Source: Sthenelais limicola
Taxonomy: Eukaryota > Annelida > Polychaeta > Phyllodocida > Sigalionidae
Direction: 5' to 3'
NCBI GenBank assembly: GCA_942159475.1
Contig: OW804097.1
Coordinates: 59,788,986 to 59,852,985, forward strand
Length of the DNA: 64,000 nt
Below the pieces are notes generated by a model that was not told the DNA's origin, did no database searches, and saw nothing but the letters and a program-made list of their open reading frames with translations. Both the position numbers and the translations under genes were made by a program. Every line of letters starts with the position of its first letter. The first letter of the stretch is position 1. Below, piece by piece: positions 55,618 to 64,000 of the stretch.

Positions 55618-56544
55618 TCACAGGTGAGATAGATGATCCGATATAAATGAGTCCACTTTTAACTTGGTTTCCATGGAGGGGGAAATATAAGAATTGACGC
55701 AGGATGAGCGCCAATTACCCCTCGCTTTGATGTCCGACATTGAAGCTCCAATCGACGCCATGAATGTCGCGCCTCCCCGTCTTAAGGATTGAGGCGAAAA
55801 TACACCAGACATTTTGGCTTTAGTACAACACGACTGAAGAAAATTTTTTACTTCATCATAAGCGGGATTTGCCCTGTCCTGAGTTGCGAAGATGAGAGCA
55901 CTCGGCAATAAATCAGCAGAAAGTACATATTTCCGGAGCCAAAAAAACGCACATAAGGTGTGGTCCTTAAGCTTCACCACCGGAATTTTAAAGGGAGTAG
56001 TAGATGTCTTTGATGATTTCACAGTTACTATCAAGCCCCACGGTGTGAGGCATATGTCCTGACGGCGAAGAACGTGTGGGGAAGGCACAATGTGGCCCAC
56101 TCTAAGCAGGGACCTAAAGAGAAAAATTATCATTGTCCACAACACACGTTGGCGAGATGAGGTGAAGTCTACATGTTGAGACATTTGTAGTAAATGAGCC
56201 GGCAGAATGGGATCTGACGGAATGGCAGAGGCTCCAGGTAGGCGGCTGATGCCACGAAGCACACATTTTATGGAGGGGTGAGAGAGGGGGGGACAGTCAA
56301 TAAGACGAATCCTGGCTCCAAAAACCACGCCACATAGGTAAGTGGTCACCGACGATGATTTCATGAATGTAGACAAGAATGCGGCAAACATGCATACCAC
56401 ATCCACCGATATAGGTACCTCTGGAATGTTATTAGTCTGTAGAAAATCGGAGAACACCTTCCACTGGCGGTGTCTCTGCATCAGAGTGGACGGTGCCACT
56501 GACTTGGTCTGCAACATGGCGACTCTCTTCATCCATTTGGTCAT
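55618..56544 (-). CDS. Ngaro tyrosine recombinase
   Basis: 308 residues from the ATG at 56544. It overlaps the end of the RT/RNase H ORF by 113 bases in another frame. The N-terminal third is a core-binding domain. The catalytic part has LLRVGHI (Arg148), VKSSKT (Lys, about residue 179), SLRRGGATF (Arg255/256), GNWRSS (Trp278) and SYIS (Tyr286, likely nucleophile). The position three before the second Arg is Gln252, where tyrosine recombinases usually have His; this could be a lesion or lineage variation. It would insert the circular DNA copy by recombination. Confidence 0.88.
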   Translation of the reverse strand: MTKWMKRVAMLQTKSVAPSTLMQRHRQWKVFSDFLQTNNIPEVPISVDVVCMFAAFLSTFMKSSSVTTYLCGVVFGARIRLIDCPPLSHPSIKCVLRGISRLPGASAIPSDPILPAHLLQMSQHVDFTSSRQRVLWTMIIFLFRSLLRVGHIVPSPHVLRRQDICLTPWGLIVTVKSSKTSTTPFKIPVVKLKDHTLCAFFWLRKYVLSADLLPSALIFATQDRANPAYDEVKNFLQSCCTKAKMSGVFSPQSLRRGGATFMASIGASMSDIKARGNWRSSCVNSYISPSMETKLKVDSFISDHLSHL

Positions 56545-58540
56545 GCCTGTGTAAATGAGAGGGTATATATGAAGAAAAGCAACACAGACCAGCTTCCACT
56601 AGTGTAGAAAAATCACAGTCTTGGCCCTTATACGGGAGGCGAGATAAATAGTCAGCAACTACGTTATTCTTCGTATTAATGTAATAGGGGTAAAGTTCGA
56701 TGCCATAAATAAATGTCATCCAAAACAACTCGTAGAGCCACTGCATACAGGTTTTGTTGCAGCTTATCCCAGTGGTTAACATGGCTACCACCTGGGTGTT
56801 ATCAATAAAGCATTTCACACGACAACCCTTCAATTTGTCCTTCCACCTTCTAACTCCAAGAAGTATGGGGTACAGTTCTTGAACATTGATGTTATCGTGC
56901 TTCAAGTTCTCCTGAGGGCCAGTTGCCAAGTGGTGGCATTCTGTATCATTCCAAGGTATTTTGTGGTCCTGAAAAGGACCAGCTATCCAGTCACCACCGA
57001 GGAAAATACCAAAGCCCTTACTTGATGCATCGGAGACCATGGGTAGCTCATATTCTGGTTTGACCAGCAAACCTACACCATTGAACACCTTACAAAAGGA
57101 GTTCCACCAACGTATATCACCTCTAAATGCTTCTGATATGGGGGAACGGTTCAAACGTCTAGATAATAACACCTTGTACAAGTCGAACAGCCGCCTGCAA
57201 AATGTCCGTCCGCCTCTAAATACTGAAGAACAGTGGGCGAGATACCCACATAGTCTTTCCAGGTCCTTCTTTGAGATGTGACTGGTGTCTTGAACGTCGT
57301 GAAGAATGACCCTAAGTTTCTCCAGCTTCCCTTGAGGCAAGCTTAAAGTCATTTCTGAAGAGTCTATCTCAAACCCCAGGTAAGTGCAGGTAGTACTGGG
57401 ACTGGTGACCTTGGGCCAGGCCACATAGAAGCCCAAAAAACGGAGAAGGGCTATCAGGGAATCACGGGCCAGGGTACAGGAGGAGAGGTCATTTGTACAT
57501 AGGAAAAAATCATCCAAATAATTGACTACACGTACATTGAATATATTATACATACAATCCGCTATCATAGTAGAAATGCGATCAAAAACACATGGACCAA
57601 TTCTTAGCCCGAAACACAGTCTATTATCTGTAAGATACTCTTCTTGACCGTTGATTGTCCATCTGAAGCCGCACAATGTTCTGTGGTCAGGATTGATAGC
57701 TACTGCTCTATAGGCAGATTTTATATCGACGACGCTCATATAAGAGCCTAAGCTAACCATGTCAGTCGCCATATCAATATTATTGTAAGAAAAACTACGC
57801 ACCAATGAGTCACAATGAAAATTCACCGAGTCCTGGTCCGGTCGGGAACAGTCCGTGATTGGCCTAATTCCACCATCTGGTTTGTAGACGGCTCCCAGAG
57901 AATGTATACACTTAGGCTTAGACTCGACAATAGAAACACATCCTTCCAGAAGTTCATTTTTCACAATCTTGTCCATTTTAATGCGAGCTTTGTCCTCCAA
58001 AATTGAGGAATAGTTTAAACAGTCGTAGGCCTGTACTGGCGCGTCGACTACATCAACACCATCAATTACACCATTAAAAACATCTACATAACGTTCAAAA
58101 GTTGAACATCCCTGATGGAATAAAATAGCAGCGAATCTACAAGGTTTAAGTTGAACAGGCAAGGTATCAAGTAAATGTACACAGTCACACTTCCCAAGAA
58201 AACAGCTAGCAAATACATCAACGGATCGACCGTTCTTAGACACAGGGGTAGAAAATACAGCTATATCAGGCGATAAACAGTCATTACCACGACAAAAGTT
58301 ACCAACTGCGTAGCACACATCCTTGTACTTACAGTTGTTGTCACAAGTCGAGATAAAGTTATCCAAAAGGGGAGAATCAGGGGGTAATTCTTCTGTCGAA
58401 CATTTCGGCTCGACCACAACATCGTAGTGAGACACCATGTTGCCATCTGAAACAACCTTTATCACCGGAGAGTCCAACTCCCTAGCAACGAGATCACTCG
58501 GTAAACAACAGATGGCACCACCCTGACTCTCAACCTCATC
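56432..58540 (-). CDS. Ngaro reverse transcriptase and RNase H
   Basis: The open frame starts directly after the gag UAG and is in the same frame as gag. Taken alone, its first ATG is at 58438. Counting from 58477, a poorly conserved region with several Cys precedes the RT. RT motifs: GAVYKPDGGIRPITDCSRP, VVDIKSAYRAVAINP (Asp251), CFGLRIGPCVF, VNYLDDFFLC (Asp322-Asp323 at 57509-57514) and YLGFEIDSS. RNase H (about residues 480-610) has VSDASSKGFGIFLGG, NVQELYPILLG, KCFIDNTQVVAMLTTG and VVADYLSRL, all acidic catalytic positions present. It copies the element RNA and removes the template. Confidence 0.92.
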   Translation of the reverse strand, partial: DEVESQGGAICCLPSDLVARELDSPVIKVVSDGNMVSHYDVVVEPKCSTEELPPDSPLLDNFISTCDNNCKYKDVCYAVGNFCRGNDCLSPDIAVFSTPVSKNGRSVDVFASCFLGKCDCVHLLDTLPVQLKPCRFAAILFHQGCSTFERYVDVFNGVIDGVDVVDAPVQAYDCLNYSSILEDKARIKMDKIVKNELLEGCVSIVESKPKCIHSLGAVYKPDGGIRPITDCSRPDQDSVNFHCDSLVRSFSYNNIDMATDMVSLGSYMSVVDIKSAYRAVAINPDHRTLCGFRWTINGQEEYLTDNRLCFGLRIGPCVFDRISTMIADCMYNIFNVRVVNYLDDFFLCTNDLSSCTLARDSLIALLRFLGFYVAWPKVTSPSTTCTYLGFEIDSSEMTLSLPQGKLEKLRVILHDVQDTSHISKKDLERLCGYLAHCSSVFRGGRTFCRRLFDLYKVLLSRRLNRSPISEAFRGDIRWWNSFCKVFNGVGLLVKPEYELPMVSDASSKGFGIFLGGDWIAGPFQDHKIPWNDTECHHLATGPQENLKHDNINVQELYPILLGVRRWKDKLKGCRVKCFIDNTQVVAMLTTGISCNKTCMQWLYELFWMTFIYGIELYPYYINTKNNVVADYLSRLPYKGQDCDFSTLVEAGLCCFSSYIPSHLHRHDQMDEESRHVADQVSGTVHSDAETPPVEGVLRFSTD

Positions 58541-58543
58541 CTA
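58541..58543 (-). promoter_or_regulatory. Candidate gag-pol readthrough stop codon (UAG)
   Basis: The gag and pol frames are the same phase, separated only by this UAG (context AAA UAG GAU). No other stop occurs between 59440 and 56432. UAG readthrough controls Gag-Pol ratio in some retroviruses; here it may do the same, or it may be a single nonsense mutation in a fused frame. Confidence 0.5.
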
Positions 58544-59440
58544 TTTAGCACTCTTTGTTGACGAACTACATGTCTTGGCTCCGTGGTCAGAAGAAGAACA
58601 TGTCGAGCAGCGGTGGGGGTATTCACATTGAACTCTAGAACACCCACCCGCGTTAAACTTGAAGCAGATTCTGCTATTACCACTGGAAGATGACTTGTTC
58701 TTGCCTGAAGTTCCTGGCTTGGAAGAAACCGCTTTTCTGGAGTTCTCGTACGAGTAGTAGCGGAGGACCTCCTCCTGCTTCACATCGTTAAACGCTGAGA
58801 GCCCTTTCCTGTTGGCACGAGTACGTACCGCTTGGTCATACAACATCGATGCTTTCAAAGTATACATTTGCGAGGCATTTTTCTCCGTCATAGTGATAGC
58901 ATGGGCCAAAACACCTGATAATTCATCATAAGGCCTGCCATCGACTAACATCTTCTCCAACATATGGAGAGACAATAATAAAAGATTGTCAAATGTTTCA
59001 ACGCTCTCACCCTTCTCAAGATGTTGATCCCGGTCAAAGGGTCCCGACCGCTTCCTAGACGAGCTGCGCCGCCGACGACCAGAGGTAGACACGTTGTAAA
59101 TGGAGCTCTCCCTGCTAGGGGACCTATCCTCATGTACCACATCACGATGAGAAGTTCTAGAAGTGCGAATCTTGATTTCAGAGTCAGATGATGAAGCCTC
59201 CGAAGGCTCAGGAGAGACAATTTTACCAGTAGACTTCTCATTAGAACGCTTCTCCAAACCCTCCACAGCTGACAGGATTTTAACCACCATGCCCTCCAGA
59301 CCAGTGACTCGAGTGGTAAGTTCAGCACTCTTTTCTCCTTCAATAGCTGTAACTTCTGCGATTAAACGCCTGTTGCACAACTGTCCCGTTGGTGGATCGT
59401 GGGCATACCCACATGGTGCGCACTGCTTGGCTTTACCCAT
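58541..59440 (-). CDS. Ngaro gag-like protein with zinc fingers
   Basis: 299 residues from the ATG at 59440 (MGKAKQCAPCGYAHDP). The frame extends further upstream into the A1 repeat but without an ATG. The N-terminus has a Cys-x2-Cys-x3-His...Cys cluster. A short coiled region follows (near residues 30-65), then a Ser/Arg-rich basic segment (RRRRSSSRKRS), then a helical part. The C-terminus has a C-x7-C-x4-C-x3-H finger (CFKFNAGGCSRVQCEYPH) followed by a C-x2-C-x4-H-x4-C zinc knuckle (CSTCSSSDHGAKTC), typical nucleic-acid-binding modules of such gags. It ends in UAG (58541-58543), after which the frame stays open into pol. Confidence 0.85.
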   Translation of the reverse strand: MGKAKQCAPCGYAHDPPTGQLCNRRLIAEVTAIEGEKSAELTTRVTGLEGMVVKILSAVEGLEKRSNEKSTGKIVSPEPSEASSSDSEIKIRTSRTSHRDVVHEDRSPSRESSIYNVSTSGRRRRSSSRKRSGPFDRDQHLEKGESVETFDNLLLLSLHMLEKMLVDGRPYDELSGVLAHAITMTEKNASQMYTLKASMLYDQAVRTRANRKGLSAFNDVKQEEVLRYYSYENSRKAVSSKPGTSGKNKSSSSGNSRICFKFNAGGCSRVQCEYPHRCSTCSSSDHGAKTCSSSTKSAK

Positions 59441-59485
59441 CTTGACAATCCAAAACAACTTCAAAACCGAGAAAAAATAAAAAAA

Positions 59486-59671
59486 TTTCAAGGTATGTGT
59501 ACTCAAGTTGGGAGCGGGAGAGCGAGTGAGGGAAGGAACATATTTGAAGTGGGCGTGGAAGGGACTGACATTGTGACGTCACGCCGTTACCTGGGGGGTA
59601 ACGAAGGGGGCGTTGCCTGGTGGGCGTTGCCTGGCGTCGTCCCGATATACCCAGTGATACGTCACCTACAC
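59486..59671 (-). repeat. Ngaro A1 split direct repeat (5' end)
   Basis: 186-base near-identical copy of 55317-55502. It lies at the 5' end of the element and would be expected to hold the promoter. Gag begins 46 bases beyond it. Confidence 0.9.
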
Positions 59672-59971
59672 GATTTTTTTAGAATGTATAATTGCGAAAT
59701 TTGCCACCTTTGCACATTATACTGAACGGGTATTGCAGACAAATGAATTAATCCTTATGATCTTGGTATCATTGGAAAGCAGACATCCTATGCTTTACAA
59801 AAATGTATACATCAGTATACATATTTGTAAGTTTTGTATATAATAAATCGCTCTAAATGTTGATTTCCCTATAAAAATACCTCAGAATTCACTACTTTTC
59901 CCCATTATACTGCCATTCTGAAAAAAACAAAATGATCTAGATGTTACATTTCACCTGGTTTTATTCCTTAT
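59672..59971. other. Unassigned sequence
   Basis: AT-rich, non-coding. GTATACATCAGTATACAT forms a small inverted repeat near 59804-59821. It may be the left part of the unidentified sequence that continues beyond the F5 copy. Confidence 0.4.
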
Positions 59972-60536
59972 CCCATTGAGGACGGGCTGATGCCTCAAGG
60001 CATCAACATTGAAATGGCTCAGGGGACGGGCTGATGCCTCAAGGCATCACACATAATTTGGCTCAGGGGACGGGGTGATGCCTCAAGGCATCAATTTTTT
60101 ATATAAATTGAAGGGGGCATAACTTTATAAAAAATAAACGGATTTTGATGAAATTTAAAATATATGTATACAAACACACTAGAATTTTTTTTATAGGTAT
60201 GTTGTCATGGAGACAATAATGATGATGTCATAACTAACATACGTAAATGCTGGAAAGTGAATTTGGAGCAAGGTTGCCGCCATATTGCACCCAATTGAGA
60301 CCCATTATTTTAATTATTGAAGACCAAATTCTAGAAATTATGAAAAAATATGATCAATAACTGTTTACGCCTATTAAACCATGTACATATGACACATATT
60401 ATTTGAAGAAAATATTCTTAAAGTGTTTTTATACCCTAAACCTCATGTTAAACACCCGTCCTGAAGCCCAAAAAGGGGGAAAAGGGCCCCCGTCAACCAG
60501 GCAAATTATGTGTAAACTGCCCCCGTCCTGAATGGG
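59972..60536 (-). mobile_element. F5 piggyBac-like MITE, second copy
   Basis: 565 bases in inverse orientation to the copy in the LINE, flanked by TTAT (59968-59971 and 60537-60540). Ends CCCATTGAGGACGGG and CCCCGTCCTGAATGGG. The subterminal hairpin appears three times here as GATGCCTCAAGGCATC. The interior is clearly the same sequence (CAATATGGCGGCAACC in one, its complement in the other) with scattered differences. Confidence 0.85.
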
Positions 60537-60639
60537 TTATACATATCGATGACAACTTGGGAAAGTTTAAGCCTTCTACTAGCCCTCATCTCTGTATGGT
60601 AGTTCTATACTCAATTGTCCAATCTTTTCTGGTCACTGG

Positions 60640-63248
60640 GGGATGCCCGGTATCAAACATAGATTGTTGTATATTGGCTAGATATTTATCCGTCACATAT
60701 GATTTAAGATATCTAATATACACTTTAACATATCCTTAATGCAATCTTGGTACAATTGGGCCAATAATGCAGACATTAACAGGGCCATGGTTCAATGTGT
60801 ACCAAACCGGAGATTTTATACTATTTCATACCGGGTATGCCCTGTACCCTATTATGATGCAGACCCAGTTCCACTGATACTATAGTTCTAAATTTCCGTT
60901 TATGTAATCCCAGTATGTATCTTCATATATACCCCAAAATTCATTCTTCTAAAACAATCTATTGTGGAGATATGAATGCAAATGATGTCAGGGGTATACC
61001 CGGTATATTGAGGGATGCCCGGTATGGCAGGAAAGGAACAACTTGTACATACTTTCAAAGGGTTTTTATATGACAAGGCCTCTGTTTTTTCTTTTGGAAA
61101 CTAAGACAACCACCACATAATGTTATTGTGTAGGTTTTCCAATGATTTCTTGGACATTGTCAAACAGAATGAGAGTGACCAAAGATTATACATGCCCTTG
61201 TATGGTGTGGAATTATTGTTAGGATGTTTAGGAATCAACCATTTGTGTGATATTCATTAGTCTAATCATTATTTATATGTTTAAAATGTTGTTTTCAACA
61301 ATTCTTAGTAAAGCATTTTCCTGTCCTATGTTAAAGGAAAGATTAATATAGCCTCACAGATAACAAGAATCCAAGAGGGTATACCCGGTACCATCATTAT
61401 TTAACATGATTTCTATGCATATTTAACAATTATTTCTGAATGGGGATCATGTTAAGTTAGTTTTTATTAATCAGAAATGTCATATGTATAATTCAACATA
61501 CTTTTAGGACAATGGGGGCAGGCATGTTGAGACAAATGTGATATAAATTGATACCGGGCATCCCACACAAATCATTTTCTATTGATAAATGATAGCAAAA
61601 TAACATTATTATTGTAGGTAGGCTCCTCCTATTATATGTCAATGTCCCTTACAGTTCCTTTGTCAATGGACAAGTGAAAATTTGTTCATAAACACAATAG
61701 ATACCTTTTTTAAGCATATTAAAAGAGTGGTTGATACCGGGCATCCCCTGATACCGGGCATCCCCCTTCAATACTAGTACCCTTCACCAAGTCCATTTTG
61801 AAGCTACAAATCACCATAAAACCTACCCTTCGGATATATCATGCCTTACTGTACATATGTATATGGCTTTATGCCTCATTTCCATGCAATTTAACTCAAC
61901 TTTAATCAAAATTATGATACCGGGCATCCCTTGACATCCCCTGAAATGTTGATTTTTTGTCATAACTTCTACCCATTTGACTTTATCTTCTGTATTTTTT
62001 GCACTAACATGGCCTGTTCCTTCCCCTAACATGTGGAAACGTTAGAAATGAGATTTAGAAACTTTTATTTTTTTGATGTTATCAACCACTAAATATTTTT
62101 ATTCAGAAATTTGATGATACATAATATTGATTTGCTATCTTTGATTTTAGAGCCTGTATGTATTACCACACATGTCTCTTATGTAGTTACTGCATTTCAT
62201 GTGCGTGTGTCCATTTTAGTAGCCACAGTGAGACTTCAGATAAAAGGTATTCTACTGAGGGATGCCCGGTATATGTAGAGGAATACCCGGTATATTAATG
62301 AAGGTGTAGGATTCAGGCTCAGTGAGGTGATATTTAGTCAAGGAGTGACTTGAAATTAGATCAATTGTGTACCAAATATACTTCTCCTTTGATGTAAATC
62401 ATTTTCTATTATTGATATGATAACTTTCTGATTCATTTGTGAGGTCGAAGTCAGTGGGGAATTATAAGGGGATGCCCGGTATATTTGAAAGGGTGTTAGT
62501 CTGAGACCCAATAAGTTGTAATTCAGACAAGGAATGACTTGAAATCTTAGTTTTTGTGTGTTAAATATATTTCTGTTCTAATGTAAATCATTTTTTATTA
62601 TGGATATTGTCACTTTCTCATTCATTTGAGACCAACAGGTTGGTGGAAGAGAGATTTTTTCCAATTATCTCTGACCTAATATTCCAATTCAACTCTAAAT
62701 GCATGGAACTGCAGTAATTTGGGCCTGTATGTACTACCACACATGCTGTCCATGCACATGCTAGGTTTCGAGTGATTTTGTTCACTTTTGTAGCCACAGT
62801 GAGACATCAGATAAAGGGTACCTTACTGGGGGATGCCCGGTATCAGATGTAAAGGGATACCCGGTATCAAAGATGGCTTCCTATTACCAATTTTGTCTGG
62901 GAAACTGAAGATGATAAATTGGTTATAAATTGATATATCAATGGAAAGGATGTATATGTTGCCAGAAAACAGTTTTTCATCCTGTTTATAGCAACAACTG
63001 CAGCATTATTGAATTTATATTTGAACCATATGTTATCGATCAAAACACTGCTGATTTGGGGAAATGTGAGCCATTTGCTTTTATCTCTCACATTATAACT
63101 TTGGATGATACATAATTATGAATTGGTATACTTGTAAAGGATCATTTAATCCTCATCAGGAATTATTTTTTATTTGGAAATTGAATCATTTTGTCTGAGT
63201 TATTGAGGGTTTAAGGAGCTGCCACTTCATTTGATACCGGGTATACCC
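60640..63248. repeat. Field of 15 dispersed GGGATGCCCGGTAT-type motifs
   Basis: Plus-strand copies: 60640-60653, 60992-61006, 61012-61025, 61377-61391, 62259-62272, 62280-62293, 62469-62482, 62830-62843, 62854-62867. Minus-strand copies: 60828-60842, 61551-61564, 61734-61747, 61751-61764, 61917-61930, 63234-63248. The invariant core is CCCGGTA. Variants have GATG, GATA, GTATA or GAATA before it. Spacing ranges from 3 to about 360 bases and pairs are common. Sequence between is AT-rich and non-coding. The regular core and both orientations suggest protein-binding sites. Confidence 0.85.
62153..62875. repeat. Degenerate direct duplications within the motif field
   Basis: CCTGTATGTATTACCACACA plus AGCCACAGTGAGACTTCAGA (62153-62240) recur as CCTGTATGTACTACCACACA plus AGCCACAGTGAGACATCAGA (about 62724-62812). 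A second pair, GAGTGACTTGAAATTAG plus GATGTAAATCATTTTCTATT (about 62344-62415), recurs as GAATGACTTGAAATCTT plus AATGTAAATCATTTTTTATT (about 62533-62600). Motif copies sit at corresponding positions after each unit. Confidence 0.7.
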
Positions 63249-63457
63249 TCCAAAAGAATCACCTTGTTTCAACTACAATAAAAACTGACATATTGAAATC
63301 TGGTGAGTATAATTGGTGTTTTCAGGTCGTGGGGACATCTATGATACCAGTCAGAAGGAATATGAGTTTATACCTATTATTTTATTTTTCAATCTTCCTA
63401 AATCTCACAAAATCGCAATTGTACATTCTAAAAAATTTTGACCCATATACACCATAC
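63249..63457. other. Unassigned sequence
   Basis: GTGTTTTCAGGTCGTGGGG near 63317 shares TTTTCAGGTCGTG with the start of the LINE 3' UTR at 24728; probably chance. Confidence 0.35.
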
Positions 63458-63640
63458 GAGGACCTTCCAAAGGCAAGGATATATTTAATACCATGTCCTG
63501 AAATTTAGTACATAGATTTATATGACTAAAGGTGCTATATCCTCCAAAATTCAGAACATTTCAAATCTTGTAAATAAAATACATTGAAAAATATCAATTC
63601 TGCTATTTGTGACTCATTGTCCTGTAACACATCACATATG
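63458..63640 (+). repeat. F2 MITE right half
   Basis: AATACCATGTCCTGAAATTT, AGTACATAGATTTATATGAC, then ATTTGTGACTCATTGTCCTG and ending AACACATCACAT. Confidence 0.65.
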
Positions 63641-63939
63641 GTAAGCATCAGGCAAAGACTTGATGCGCCCGCATTTCACTATATCATCATCCTACAAAAT
63701 CTCATATCAATTCATTCACCCATTCATCGTATTTCCCTTATTCATATAAATCATCATTTCATCTAATTCAAAACTCAATTTTACCCATTCAAACAATTTA
63801 TAACCTTTTATCTTGTATCTTATCTTTATATAATAACAATCTTGTATCAACCAAAACAGCTACTATTTTATTATTTAACATTTTCATTATAAATACATAT
63901 TAATTCCCCAGACCTGCCTGCCTTAACGTCAACTAACTT
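63641..63939. other. Unassigned AT-rich sequence
   Basis: Repeated TTCATTCA and CATTCA-type words; no gene. Confidence 0.35.
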
Positions 63940-64000
63940 ATTATAGAGCTCAGTATATCTGAGTATATTAGATTTTGATATTGTATTGATACAAATAATC
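63940..64000 (+). repeat. F1 MITE internal part, cut by the window edge
   Basis: CAGTATATCTGAGTATATTA then TTGTATTGATACAAATAATC match the F1 interior; the right arm lies beyond the window. Confidence 0.55.

Larger units (their letters stand above)
55186..59671 (-). mobile_element. Ngaro retrotransposon with open ORFs and split direct repeats
   Basis: On the minus strand: A1 repeat (59671-59486), gag, RT/RNase H, tyrosine recombinase, B1 (55599-55503), A2 (55502-55317), a 34-bp spacer, B2 (55282-55186). The A1-internal-B1-A2-B2 arrangement and tyrosine recombinase define Ngaro-type elements, which integrate as circles without target duplication. The two B repeats (97 bp) appear identical, and the two A repeats (186 bp) differ at about two positions. 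All three coding regions are free of frameshifts. The insertion is therefore young and possibly still competent, apart from the UAG between gag and pol and a changed His position in the recombinase. Confidence 0.93.

Noticed and set aside
55618..56544. Calling the Ngaro recombinase a pseudogene because of Gln at the usual His position
   Set aside because: The frame is intact and I cannot tell from one copy whether Gln is normal in this lineage; recorded as a caution instead.
60640..63248. CRISPR-like array
   Set aside because: Repeats are 14-15 bp, occur in both orientations with spacing from 3 to hundreds of bases, and the genome is eukaryotic.
63317..63335. LINE 3' UTR fragment sharing TTTTCAGGTCGTG with 24.73 kb
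   Set aside because: The match is only about 13 bases and flanking sequence does not continue to match.

Overview
This is an animal-type eukaryotic nuclear sequence, AT-rich and almost entirely built of transposable elements. I recognise no host protein-coding gene. It holds LINE, Ngaro and DIRS-type retrotransposons, many short inverted-repeat DNA transposons (MITEs), a tRNA-derived SINE-like sequence, microsatellites and poly(A)-tailed retroposons. The mix resembles marine invertebrate genomes, but I cannot name a species. The only host-like signals are a compact CCAAT/TATA promoter facing off the left edge (about 56-121, minus strand) and a promoter-like cluster near 13.16-13.40 kb.

MITE families are named here as follows. 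F1: termini TGGGTCAGATCGTCAGAAAA, about 225-240 bp. F2: termini TGTGATGTGTCACAGG, about 400 bp. F3: termini AATAGGGGANTTGCATG. F4: termini CAGTCTAGGCTC. F5: termini CCCATTC with TTAA/TTAT target duplications, piggyBac-like. F6: a short near-palindrome beginning AGGGCCTAGTCCACTAAG with TAA target duplication, Harbinger-like. F7: termini GCGGAACTCCACTATAGG flanked by TA, mariner-like. F8: termini near GGCTGCATTCTCAG flanked by TTAA. F1, F2 and F3 are scattered over most of the window and are often nested in one another.

Layout: 0-18 kb is a MITE field with unassigned stretches, including a dispersed 18-bp motif at 16.0-17.5 kb and a 61-bp perfect palindrome at 15.5 kb. 18.1-25.3 kb is a full-length CR1/L2-like LINE inside an F3 copy, bounded by a 6-bp target duplication. 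It encodes, in order, a coiled coil, an RRM-like domain, a NADAR domain (ADP-ribose/NAD-linked N-glycosidase fold), an SGNH esterase, an APE-type endonuclease and a reverse transcriptase. A piggyBac-like MITE later split its RT frame. 26.2-29.7 kb is a decayed DIRS-like tyrosine-recombinase retrotransposon on the minus strand. 30-49 kb is another MITE and microsatellite field with a 52-bp tandem array at 47.7 kb. 49.3-52.3 kb carries remnants of two further LINEs. 55.2-59.7 kb is a Ngaro retrotransposon on the minus strand with all ORFs open, near-identical split direct repeats, and a single in-frame UAG between gag and pol. 60.6-63.3 kb carries 15 copies of a GGGATGCCCGGTAT-type motif in both orientations, with no recognisable gene.

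The most notable item is the LINE combining NADAR and SGNH esterase domains. The Ngaro element is probably the youngest complete element. The 60.6-63.3 kb motif field is the least explained structure.
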